DNA of 64,000 nt from Micromonospora humi. GTDB taxonomy: Bacteria; Actinomycetota; Actinomycetes; Mycobacteriales; Micromonosporaceae. A model generated the notes under the pieces. That model did no database searches. It was given only the letters and a program-made list of their open reading frames with translations, and was not told the DNA's origin. Position numbers and translations under genes: made by a program. The stretch lies in the NCBI RefSeq assembly GCF_900090105.1, contig NZ_FMDM01000021.1, forward strand, positions 32,622 to 96,621, in the 5' to 3' direction. Positions 49,708 to 58,077 of this stretch are shown here, in pieces (the stretch's first letter is position 1; every line of letters starts with the position of its first letter).

Positions 49708-50963
49708 CAGCTCACCGCGATCGTGCCGTCCGGCGCGCGCACGCACGACACCGTGCGGGCGGCGGTCACCGCCGCGCCGCTCAGGCACCGGCCGAGCACC
49801 TGGTGGCCGGCCGCGCTCGGGTGCCACGACTCCTGACAGGTCTGGAAGTAGGTGCCGCAGGCGTTCGCGATCCGCTGGATGTCGAGCTTGTCGTAGCCGG
49901 AGAGGCTGGTGACGAAGGCGCCGCTCGGGCCGTCCATCAACCGGATCGGGGTGGCCAGGGCGTTGGCCGGGCTGCCCGCCGACTCGCAGAGCCGCGCGCC
50001 GTCGAACGCCCGCTGCACGTTCAGGTAGACCAGGTCGTCGGTCGGGAACTCGGCCGCCAAGGTGCTCCGCACCGAGCTGACCAGGGTGCCGAGGCCCTGC
50101 GAGAAGCGCTGCCCGGGTGCCAGGCTGGCCCGGTGGATCGGGCAGCCGGCCGCGTACCGCTCGGCGCCCAGGGCGCGGAACTTGTCCCGGGTGTCGTCGC
50201 GGCTGTCCTCACTCCAGTAGCTCTGCTCCAGCTCGTACGGCAGCGGGTTGGTGTAGTCCTGGAACACCACCCGGTGCTGGCCGTCCGCGTCCACCTCGTC
50301 GAGCGTGGCGAGCAGCTGCCGGAGCGCCGCCGTGGTCTCCGCGGTGGCCGCGGCGAACTGCGCGGCGGTGCCCAGGTCGGCGTCGGTGCACGGCTTCTGC
50401 TCCACCGGCCCGCCCAGGTAGGCCCAGAACTCCCACCACCCGGTCCACGCGTCGGCGATGAACCGGTTGGCGCACTTCTCCGCCACACTGCCGAACGTGA
50501 ACGAGCTGTTGTTCGAGCCGAGCCCGACCAGCACCAGGTCGATGTCGTGGGTGCGGGCGACGGACCGGAGCTGGTCGAGCTGGGCGGCCACCTGGCGGCC
50601 CTTGGCCCGGGTGGCCGACGCGTTGGCGATGTCGTACGGCTGACCGCCCGAGCAGGCGAGGTTGAACCGCGCGGAGATGCCCGGCAGGTCGGCCCGGAAC
50701 AGCGAGGCGTTCGGCGAACGGTGGCAGAAGTAGGCGTTGGCGTTCGCGGCCGACCAGCCGGGGAAGCCCTGCGCCACGCCGTTGACGTCGACCACCGGGG
50801 CGTACGCGCCGGCGCCCTCGCCGCTGATGAAGCTGTCACCCAACGCCACCGCGGCGGTCGGCAGCGCCGCGACGGCGGGCGCGGTGGGCGCCACGGCGAC
50901 CGGCAGCGCCACCGTGGCGAGCGCCAGCGCCGCCGCGAGCACGGAACGACGGAACACGGACAT
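49707..50963 (-). CDS. Secreted SGNH/GDSL-type hydrolase
   Basis: A 418-residue exported esterase. Signal peptide about 1-33 (ends AVA). SGNH blocks: VALGDSFISGEGAG (Ser near 42), later Gly in ACSGGQPYD, Asn in GLGSNNSSF, and ESWHPSAAGHQV with the catalytic His. The six to eight Cys suggest disulfides. Likely lipase/esterase on the cell surface. Start ATG 50963 has GAGG upstream; in-frame ATG 50981 is possible. Confidence 0.9.
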   Translation of the reverse strand: MSVFRRSVLAAALALATVALPVAVAPTAPAVAALPTAAVALGDSFISGEGAGAYAPVVDVNGVAQGFPGWSAANANAYFCHRSPNASLFRADLPGISARFNLACSGGQPYDIANASATRAKGRQVAAQLDQLRSVARTHDIDLVLVGLGSNNSSFTFGSVAEKCANRFIADAWTGWWEFWAYLGGPVEQKPCTDADLGTAAQFAAATAETTAALRQLLATLDEVDADGQHRVVFQDYTNPLPYELEQSYWSEDSRDDTRDKFRALGAERYAAGCPIHRASLAPGQRFSQGLGTLVSSVRSTLAAEFPTDDLVYLNVQRAFDGARLCESAGSPANALATPIRLMDGPSGAFVTSLSGYDKLDIQRIANACGTYFQTCQESWHPSAAGHQVLGRCLSGAAVTAARTVSCVRAPDGTIAVS

Positions 50964-51325
50964 GCCCCACCTCACCCTCATCCATCGAAACGTGAAAGAT
51001 TCTTTGGTGGGCGATCAGATCACGGGCGTGTGACGGGCGTCAATGGCCGGACACCGGGACGCGACAGCTGTTGACAATTCGGCCGGCGACGGCGGGAAGA
51101 CGACCGCGGGGTCCGGTCGTTGTCGTGCACGAACGCCTCCCCGCGCCCTCGGCCGCCCCGTCCGGGCCGGCCGACCGGCACAACCGGACAACGCACCGCA
51201 CCGGGTGCGTCGGAGCTGTCGGAGCGCCGGGCTAGGCTCGCTGCGGCGCGCCGCGCCCGGCGATCGCCGTGGGGGCATCACACGGTGAACGGCACCACAC
51301 CGCCGAGACCTGGGAGTACGACCAG
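50964..51325. other. Divergent region upstream of SGNH hydrolase and topoisomerase
   Basis: About 360 bases without a gene. An 11-base palindrome AAAGA-T-TCTTT is at 50995-51005, 32 bases upstream of the hydrolase ATG, in an AT-richer patch and may be an operator. On the rightward side, TAGGCT at 51233-51238 could be a -10 for the topoisomerase operon, but no clear -35 is at 17 bases. Confidence 0.5.
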
Positions 51326-53383
51326 TTGACCGCACAGCCTGAGACGCTCTACGGGGCCGACGACCTGACCCACCTGGAGGGCCTCGACGCCGTCCGCAAG
51401 CGCCCCGGCATGTACATCGGCTCGACCGACAGCCGTGGCGTGGGTCACCTCGTCAACGAGATCCTCGACAACTCCACCGACGAGGGTGTCGCGGGTCACG
51501 CCACCAAGGTCGACGTGATCCTGCACGCCGACGGCTCGGTGCAGGTCGACGACGACGGCCGGGGCATCCCCACCGACGTGCACGCCAAGTCCGGCATCTC
51601 CGGTGTCGAGCTGGTGCTCACCCGCCTGCACGCGGGCGGCAAGTTCGGCGGCTCGGGCTACAAGACCTCCGGCGGCCTGCACGGCGTGGGCGCCTCGGCG
51701 GTCAACGCGCTCTCCCGCCGCTTCGACGTCACCGTCCGCCGCGGCGGCAAGGTGCACGCCATGTCGTTCCGACACGGCGTGCCCGGGATCTTCGACGGCG
51801 ACGGCCCGGAGGCGCCCTTCACCCCCGGCCCCGGCCTGCAGATCGTCGGCGCGATGAAGCGCGGCCAGCGCACCGGCACCTCGATCCGCTGGTGGCACGA
51901 CCCCCGCTACTTCGAGACCGGCGCCGCGCTCGACACCGAGGTGGTCCGGCTCAAGCTGCGCAACACCGCCTTCCTGGTCCCCGGCGTGGCCTACCGGCTG
52001 CGCGACGAGACCGGCGAGCAGGCCGCCGAGGAGCGCTTCCACTTCCCCGACGGCCTGACCGACATGGTGGAGTTCCTGGCCCCGGCCGGCGACCGGCCGG
52101 TCTCCGGCACGCTGCTGGTCACCGGCGAGGGCACCTACCGCGAGAATGCCGCCGACGCCAACGGCGTGATGCAGTCCAACGTGCAGCGCCGCGCCGAGGT
52201 CGAGATCGCGTTCCGCTGGGGCACCGGCTACGACCGCACCGTCGAGTGCTTCACCAACACCATCCGCAACGCCCACGGCGGCACCCACCGCAAGGGCTTC
52301 GAGCGGGCCCTGGCCCGCACCCTCGCCGAGGCCGCCCGCAGCGCCCGTGGCCTGCTCAAGCCCAAGGAGGACGCGCCCACCCTGGACGACGTCCTGGAGG
52401 GCATGACCGCGGTGGTGCACGTCCGCATCCCGGAGCCGCAGTTCACTTCGCAGACCAAGGACGAGCTCTCCACCGCCGGCATCACCAAGGTGCTCCAGGG
52501 GCTGGTCGAGGCGCACCTGAAGAGCTGGCTGGACGACCGGCGCACCAAGGCCGAGGCCCGCACGGTGCTCCAGAAGATCGTCGACGCGGCCCGGGTCCGG
52601 CTGACCCAGAAGCAGCAGAAGGACGCGGCCCGCCGCAAGACCGCGCTGGAGGGCGCGGCCATGCCGGCCAAGCTCGTCGACTGCCGCGCGTCAGGCATCG
52701 ACAGAAGTGAACTTTTCATCGTGGAGGGGGACAGCGCCCTCGGGACAGGGCGCCTAGCCCGGTCCTCCGAATACCAGGCGCTGCTGCCTATTCGCGGCAA
52801 GATCCTCAACGTGCAGAAGGCCAACCTCCAGCAGGTGCTGGACAATGCCGAGTGCGCGGCGATCGTGCAGGTGCTCGGCGCCGGCTCCGGTCGCACGTTC
52901 GACCTGTCCACCCTGCGTTACGGGCGGGTGCTGATCATGGCCGACGCGGATGTCGACGGCGCGCACATCCGGACGCTGCTGATCACGCTCTTCGCCCGCT
53001 ACATGCGGCCGTTGATCGAGGCCGGCCGGCTCTACGCCGCGATGCCGCCCCTGCACAAGATCACCACGAAGGGGCGCAACCCGCAGGTCACCTACACCTA
53101 CACCCAGGCCGAGATGGAGGCGACGGTCCGCAAGCTGGAGAAGGCCGGCAAGCAGATCGTCACCCCGATCCCGCGCTTCAAGGGCCTCGGTGAGATGGAC
53201 GCCGACGAGCTGTGGGAGACCACGATGAACCCGGCCACCCGGGCGGTCCGCCGGATCACGCTCGACGACGTCGAGGCCGCCGAGCGGATCCTCGACCTGC
53301 TCATGGGCGAGAAGGTCGAGCCCCGCCGCAACTGGCTGATCGACTCCGCCGACCGCGTCGACCGCGACGCCATCGACGCCTGA
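51326..53383 (+). CDS. parE: Type IIA DNA topoisomerase, subunit B (ParE/GyrB-like)
   Basis: A 685-residue ATPase subunit. GHKL ATPase motifs NEILDNSTDE, VDDDGRGIPT and GGLHGVGASAVNALS; TOPRIM EGDSALG at 467 with DADVDG later. Start chosen at TTG 51326 with GGGAG at 51312-51316; upstream frame extension to GTG 51269 lacks support. With subunit A, it forms an ATP-dependent topoisomerase that decatenates or relaxes DNA. Because it lies away from oriC-type genes, it is probably topoisomerase IV, in addition to the main gyrase. A patch of rare codons covers 52691-52792. Confidence 0.92.
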   Translation: MTAQPETLYGADDLTHLEGLDAVRKRPGMYIGSTDSRGVGHLVNEILDNSTDEGVAGHATKVDVILHADGSVQVDDDGRGIPTDVHAKSGISGVELVLTRLHAGGKFGGSGYKTSGGLHGVGASAVNALSRRFDVTVRRGGKVHAMSFRHGVPGIFDGDGPEAPFTPGPGLQIVGAMKRGQRTGTSIRWWHDPRYFETGAALDTEVVRLKLRNTAFLVPGVAYRLRDETGEQAAEERFHFPDGLTDMVEFLAPAGDRPVSGTLLVTGEGTYRENAADANGVMQSNVQRRAEVEIAFRWGTGYDRTVECFTNTIRNAHGGTHRKGFERALARTLAEAARSARGLLKPKEDAPTLDDVLEGMTAVVHVRIPEPQFTSQTKDELSTAGITKVLQGLVEAHLKSWLDDRRTKAEARTVLQKIVDAARVRLTQKQQKDAARRKTALEGAAMPAKLVDCRASGIDRSELFIVEGDSALGTGRLARSSEYQALLPIRGKILNVQKANLQQVLDNAECAAIVQVLGAGSGRTFDLSTLRYGRVLIMADADVDGAHIRTLLITLFARYMRPLIEAGRLYAAMPPLHKITTKGRNPQVTYTYTQAEMEATVRKLEKAGKQIVTPIPRFKGLGEMDADELWETTMNPATRAVRRITLDDVEAAERILDLLMGEKVEPRRNWLIDSADRVDRDAIDA

Positions 53384-53415
53384 CCACCGCGTTCGTTTCG
53401 GAAGGAAGCTGCACC

Positions 53416-55905
53416 ATGGCACGCCGCAAGGACGACCGCGCCAAGGCGGATCTCTCCGCCTTCGACCAGGCCGGCGCCCGGGTCTTCGACAACCCGCTGG
53501 TCACCGAGGTCTCCGACTCCTACCTGGAGTACGCGTTCTCGGTCATCCACTCCCGCGCCCTGCCGGACGCCCGGGACGGGCTCAAGCCGGTGCACCGGCG
53601 CATCCTCTGGTCGATGTACGAGCAGGGCCACCGCCCCGACCGGGGGCACGTGAAGTCGGCCCGGATCGTCGGCGACGTCATGGGCAAATACCACCCGCAC
53701 GGCGACACGGCGATCTACGACGCCATGGTGCGGCTGGCACAGGACTTCTCGCTCAACGCCCCGCTCATCGACGGGCACGGCAACTTCGGGTCGCCGGACG
53801 ACGGTCCGGCCGCCGCGCGCTACACCGAGGCCCGGATGTCCCGGGAGGCGATGCTGCTCGTCGGTGAGCTGGGTGAGGACACCGTCGACGTCGAGCCCAA
53901 CTACGACGGCTCGCTGACCCAGCCCACCGTGCTGCCGGCGGCCTTCCCGAACCTGCTGGTCAACGGCGCGTCCGGCATCGCGGTCGGGATGGCGACCAAC
54001 ATGATCCCGCACAACCTCGGCGAGGTGGTGCAGGCCGCCCGTTGGCTGATCAACCACCCGGACGCCACGCTGGACCGGCTGATGGAGTTCGTGCCCGGCC
54101 CCGACCTGCCCACCGGTGGGCTGCTGCTCGGCCTGGACGAGGTGCGCCGGGCGTACGAGACCGGGCGGGGCGTGGTGCGGATGCGCGGCCGGGTGGAGAT
54201 CGGCCCGCTGGAGGGCAGCCGAGGGCGGCAGGCCATCACGGTCACCGAGCTGCCCTACGGCGTCGGCGCCGAGAAGGTCATCGCGGCGATCACCAACGAG
54301 GTCAACAAGACCAAGCGGCTGACCGGCATCGCCGACGTCAAGGACCTCACCGACCGGGAGAACGGCACCCGCCTGGTCGTCGAGTGCAAGGTGGGGGTCA
54401 ACCCGCAGGCGTTGCTGGCCGACCTCTACCGGCTCACCCCGCTGGAGCAGTCGTTCGGCGTGAACAACCTGGTGCTGGTGGACGGCCAGCCGCGCACGCT
54501 CGGGCTCAAGGAGCTGCTCGAGGTGTTCCTGTCGCACCGCTACCAGGTGGTGACCCGGCGCAGCGCCCACCGCAGGCGCAAGCGGGAGGAGCGACTGCAC
54601 CTGGTGGACGGCCTGCTGATCGCCCTGCTCGACATCGACCGGGTGGTCAAGCTGATCCGGGCCAGCGAGGACGCCCAGGCGGCCAAGGACGGCCTGATGC
54701 AGAGGTTCACGCTCTCCGAGATCCAGGCGACCTACATCCTGGACACTCCGTTGCGCCGGCTGACCAAGTACGACCGGCTGGAGTTGGAGGCCGAGCAGGA
54801 GAAGCTGCGCGGCGAGATCGCCGAGCTGTCGACGATCCTCGACGACCCGAAGGTGCTGCGGAAGCTGGTCTCCGACGAGCTGGCCGCGGTGGTGAAGCAG
54901 TTCCCCACCGAGCGGCGCACCACGCTCGTCGACGGCGACCTGAAGGAGGTCCTGGCGGCCTCGGTGCCGGCCGGTCCGCTGGAGGTCGCCGACGACCCGT
55001 GCCAGGTGATCCTCTCCGCGACCGGGCTGGTGGCGCGCACCGCGGCCGAGTCGGAGGAGGCCGCCGAGGCGCGGCGGCGCAGCGGCCGGGTCAAGCACGA
55101 CGCGGTACGCGCCGTGGTGCACTCCACGGCCCGGGGGCGGGTGCTGCTGGTGACCAGCGCCGGCCGGGCGTTCAAGATCGATGTGTTGCCGTTGCCGGTG
55201 CTGCCGGAGCAGTCCGGCACGGTGTCGCTGCGCGGTGGCATGTCGGCCGCCGAGCTGGCGCCGCTGGCGCCCGGGGAGACGGTGGTGGGGCTGGCGCCGC
55301 TGGGCCCGTCCGCCGCCGGGTCGCCCGGGCTGGCGCTGGGCACGCGGCAGGGCGTGGTGAAGGTGTGCGCACCGGACTGGCCGGTCCGGTCGGACGAGTT
55401 CGAGGTGATCTCGTTGCGCGACGGCGACGAGGTGGTCGGCGCGTCCTGGCTGGCCGACGGCGCGGAGACGCTGTCGTTCGTCTCCTCGGAGGCGTCGCTG
55501 CTGCGCTTCGCGGCGTCCCTGGTCCGGCCGCAGGGCGTCAAGGGTGGCGGGATGGCCGGGATCAGCCTGCCCGCCGGGGCGCGGGTGGTGTTCTTCGGCG
55601 CGGTACGCACCGACGACGCCCAGCACGGTGAGCCGATGGTGGTGACGTCGACCGGCGCGACGGTCAAGGTGACGCCGTTCAAGGCGTACCCGGCGAAGGG
55701 GAGGGCGACCGGCGGCGTGCGCGCCCAGCGGCTGCTCAAGGGTGAGACGGACCTGTCCGTGGCCTGGATCGGCCCGCGCCCGGTCGGCGCGACGGCGACC
55801 GGCGACCCGGTGGACCTGCCACCGGCCGACCCGCGCCGCGACGGCTCCGGCTTCGCCGTCATGCTCGGCCCCACCGTCGTGGGCCACCACATCGACCGCG
55901 ACTGA
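53416..55905 (+). CDS. parC: Type IIA DNA topoisomerase, subunit A (ParC/GyrA-like)
   Basis: An 829-residue cleavage subunit. Catalytic Tyr136 in AAARYTEAR, and the quinolone-site segment YHPHGDTAIYD has Thr98 where GyrA has Ser83. The C-terminal part carries beta-pinwheel repeats, with GRVLLVTSAGRAFKI, ATGGVRAQRLLKGE. Start ATG 53416 with GAAGGAAG upstream, 32 bases after ParE; co-transcribed. A long hairpin follows the stop. The pair is expected to act in chromosome segregation. Confidence 0.93.
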   Translation: MARRKDDRAKADLSAFDQAGARVFDNPLVTEVSDSYLEYAFSVIHSRALPDARDGLKPVHRRILWSMYEQGHRPDRGHVKSARIVGDVMGKYHPHGDTAIYDAMVRLAQDFSLNAPLIDGHGNFGSPDDGPAAARYTEARMSREAMLLVGELGEDTVDVEPNYDGSLTQPTVLPAAFPNLLVNGASGIAVGMATNMIPHNLGEVVQAARWLINHPDATLDRLMEFVPGPDLPTGGLLLGLDEVRRAYETGRGVVRMRGRVEIGPLEGSRGRQAITVTELPYGVGAEKVIAAITNEVNKTKRLTGIADVKDLTDRENGTRLVVECKVGVNPQALLADLYRLTPLEQSFGVNNLVLVDGQPRTLGLKELLEVFLSHRYQVVTRRSAHRRRKREERLHLVDGLLIALLDIDRVVKLIRASEDAQAAKDGLMQRFTLSEIQATYILDTPLRRLTKYDRLELEAEQEKLRGEIAELSTILDDPKVLRKLVSDELAAVVKQFPTERRTTLVDGDLKEVLAASVPAGPLEVADDPCQVILSATGLVARTAAESEEAAEARRRSGRVKHDAVRAVVHSTARGRVLLVTSAGRAFKIDVLPLPVLPEQSGTVSLRGGMSAAELAPLAPGETVVGLAPLGPSAAGSPGLALGTRQGVVKVCAPDWPVRSDEFEVISLRDGDEVVGASWLADGAETLSFVSSEASLLRFAASLVRPQGVKGGGMAGISLPAGARVVFFGAVRTDDAQHGEPMVVTSTGATVKVTPFKAYPAKGRATGGVRAQRLLKGETDLSVAWIGPRPVGATATGDPVDLPPADPRRDGSGFAVMLGPTVVGHHIDRD

Positions 55906-55924
55906 CCACGCCCCACCCCGCCCT

Positions 55925-56000
55925 GCGTCGATCTTGCAGTTCCGCCCGGGCATCTCGGGCGAAGCCGGCAGATCCCGGGCCACAAGTGCAAGATCGACGC
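55925..56000. repeat. Nested hairpin with GCGTCGATCTTGCA arms, likely bidirectional terminator
   Basis: Perfect 14-bp outer arms at 55925-55938 and 55987-56000, and perfect inner 7-bp arms GCCCGGG (55944-55950) and CCCGGGC (55974-55980). It sits between convergent parC and the permease. The GTCGATCTTGCA core is, as I recall, dispersed in Micromonosporaceae intergenic regions. Confidence 0.8.
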
Positions 56001-56017
56001 GGGGGACGGGACGGGGG

Positions 56018-57340
56018 TCAGAGTTCGGGGTCGGGGGAGGGGCGGGACTCGGGGGTGGTGCCGCGGAGGCGGGCGATCAGGCGCATGCCGTGATAGATCG
56101 CCAGGGCTGCGGCGGTGCCCAGGGTGATGCCGTTGAAGGACAGGTCGCCGGCGGTCAGCGTGTAGTTGGCGGCACCGACGATGACCGCGACCGCGGCGGT
56201 GAACAGGTTGACCGGGTCGTGGAAGTCGACCCGGTTCTCGATCCAGATCCGGGCGCCGAGCACGGCGATCAGCCCGTACAACGCGGTGGTGGCGCCGCCG
56301 AGCACGCCGGCCGGCACGGTCAGGATCAGCGCGCCGAACTTCGGGCAGAGACCGAGCAGGACGGCGGTGCCGCCGGCCACCCAGTAGGCGGCCGTGGAGT
56401 AGACCCGGGTCGCCGCCATGACGCCGATGTTCTCCGCGTACGTGGTGGTGCCGGAGCCGCCGCCGGAGCCGGCCAGCACGGTGGCGAGGCCGTCGCCGAG
56501 GAACGCCCGACCCATGTGGCGGTCGAGGTTCTCACCGGTCATCGCGGCCACCGCCTTGACGTGCCCGGCGTTCTCCGCGATCAGCACCAGGATCACCGGG
56601 ATGACCAGGACGACGGCGCGCAGGCTGAAGCTGGGCGTGTGGAACTCCGGCAGCCCGACCCAGGCCGCCTGCCGCAACCCGGTGAGCGCCTGCTGGTCGA
56701 GTTGGCCGGTCACCGCGGCGACCAGCCAGCCGAACACGACGCCGAGCAGGATCGACAGCCGGGCCAGGAAGCCGCGGAACACCACGGTGGTGACCAGGAT
56801 CGCGAGCAGGGTGAGCACGGCGATCAGCGGCTGGGCCTTGACGCCGGTGCCGGCGCCGCCGCCGTCCCACGCCACCGGCGCCAGGTTGAGCCCGATCAGC
56901 GCGACGATCGCACCGGTCACCACCGGGGGCATCAGGGCGTCGATCCAGCGTGCGCCGGCCAGGTGCACCACGACGCCGACCAGTGCCAGGGCGGCGCCGG
57001 CGACCACGATGCCGCCGAGCGCCGCGCCGATGCCGCCGTCGGTCTTGGCGGCGATCACCGGGGCGATGAACGCGAACGACGACCCGAGGTACGACGGCAG
57101 CCGGTTGCCGGTGATCAGCAGGAACAGCAGCGTGCCCAGGCCGGAGAAGAACAGCGTGGTGGCCGGCGGAAAACCGGTGATCAGCGGGACGGTGAAGGTG
57201 GCGCCGAACATGGCGACCACGTGCTGCACGCCCACCCCGACCGTGCGCGGCCAGGAGAGCCGTTCGCCGGGGTGGACCACGTCGCCGGGGCGTACCGAGC
57301 GGCCGTCGCCGTGCCTGGTCCAGGTGGGGAACTGGGTCAT
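56018..57340 (-). CDS. Uracil/xanthine permease (NCS2 family)
   Basis: A 440-residue symporter with about 12-14 helices. FAFIAPVIAA, VLIAENAGHVKAVAAMTG (the substrate-binding Glu region of UraA), GSGTTTYAENIGVMAATRV are all diagnostic of NCS2. Likely proton-coupled uptake of uracil or a purine base. Start ATG 57340 with GGGCGAGGCG upstream. Convergent with parC. Followed 79 bases upstream by AlkB. Confidence 0.92.
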   Translation of the reverse strand: MTQFPTWTRHGDGRSVRPGDVVHPGERLSWPRTVGVGVQHVVAMFGATFTVPLITGFPPATTLFFSGLGTLLFLLITGNRLPSYLGSSFAFIAPVIAAKTDGGIGAALGGIVVAGAALALVGVVVHLAGARWIDALMPPVVTGAIVALIGLNLAPVAWDGGGAGTGVKAQPLIAVLTLLAILVTTVVFRGFLARLSILLGVVFGWLVAAVTGQLDQQALTGLRQAAWVGLPEFHTPSFSLRAVVLVIPVILVLIAENAGHVKAVAAMTGENLDRHMGRAFLGDGLATVLAGSGGGSGTTTYAENIGVMAATRVYSTAAYWVAGGTAVLLGLCPKFGALILTVPAGVLGGATTALYGLIAVLGARIWIENRVDFHDPVNLFTAAVAVIVGAANYTLTAGDLSFNGITLGTAAALAIYHGMRLIARLRGTTPESRPSPDPEL

Positions 57341-57419
57341 CGCCTCGCCCTTTACCTCGGGTGACGGGGGCGGTGTCCGACCCTGGGAGTTGTTTCTAGC
57401 ACGGGCGGAGATCGGGAGG

Positions 57420-58049
57420 TCAGGCCACCCCGGCGGGGCGGAACTGCACGCTGACCCGGGGACCGACCGGTCGGGCGGTCTTCGGCACGGCGTGTTCCCA
57501 GGTGCGTTGGCAGGAGCCGCCCATCACCACGAGGTCGCCGTGGCCGAGCGGGAAGCGCAGGCTGGCGCCGCCACCGCGCGGGCGCAGCAGCAACGCGCGG
57601 GGCGAGCCGAACGAGACGATCGCGACCATGGTGTCGGTGTGCGCGGAGCGGCCCTGGGTGTCGCCGTGCCAGGCCACGCTGTCCCGCCCGTCGCGGTAGA
57701 GGCACAGGCCGGCGGTGACGAACGGCTCACCCAGCTCGGGCGTGTAGTGCCGGGTGAGCGTGTCGCGTGCGGCGGTGAGCACCGGGTGCGGCAGCGGGCG
57801 GCCGGCGGCGTACCAGCAGAGCAGGCGCGGCACGTCGACAGCGGTGTCGTACATGGTGCGGCGCTCGGCCCGCCACGGCACGTCGTGGCGCAGCGTGTCG
57901 AGCACGGCGTCGGAGCCGCGCACCCAGCCGGGCAGGTGGTCGACCCAGGCGCCGCGGCTCAGCTCGTGCCGGCGCACGGCGAGCGGGCCCAGGGTCGGCC
58001 CCTGCTCGGCCAGGTCGAGCATCGAGGGCTGGTACGCGATCTCGGACAC
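57420..58049 (-). CDS. alkB: AlkB-type 2-oxoglutarate/Fe(II) dioxygenase
   Basis: A 209-residue DNA/RNA demethylase. The iron ligands lie in WHGDTQG (HxD) and WEHAVPK, the 2-oxoglutarate Arg in RVSVQFRP. Removes alkyl groups from 1-meA and 3-meC by oxidation. The start is GTG 58049; a LexA-like palindrome covers positions 9-24 bases upstream of the start, between this gene and the pyruvyl transferase. Confidence 0.9.
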   Translation of the reverse strand: MSEIAYQPSMLDLAEQGPTLGPLAVRRHELSRGAWVDHLPGWVRGSDAVLDTLRHDVPWRAERRTMYDTAVDVPRLLCWYAAGRPLPHPVLTAARDTLTRHYTPELGEPFVTAGLCLYRDGRDSVAWHGDTQGRSAHTDTMVAIVSFGSPRALLLRPRGGGASLRFPLGHGDLVVMGGSCQRTWEHAVPKTARPVGPRVSVQFRPAGVA

Positions 58050-58057
58050 GCCTGCGA

Positions 58058-58073
58058 TCGTACAGGCGTACGA
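58058..58073. promoter_or_regulatory. LexA-like palindrome TCGTAC-AGGC-GTACGA
   Basis: Perfect 6-base arms with a 4-base spacer. Actinobacterial SOS boxes follow TCGAAC-N4-GTTCGA; this one differs by one symmetric base in each arm. It lies in a 28-base gap between the pyruvyl transferase stop and the alkB start. Confidence 0.5.
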
Positions 58074-58077
58074 CCCC

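Noticed and set aside
51278..55983. Long minus-strand frames opposite parE/parC
   Set aside because: They oppose well-conserved topoisomerase genes and have no recognisable motif.
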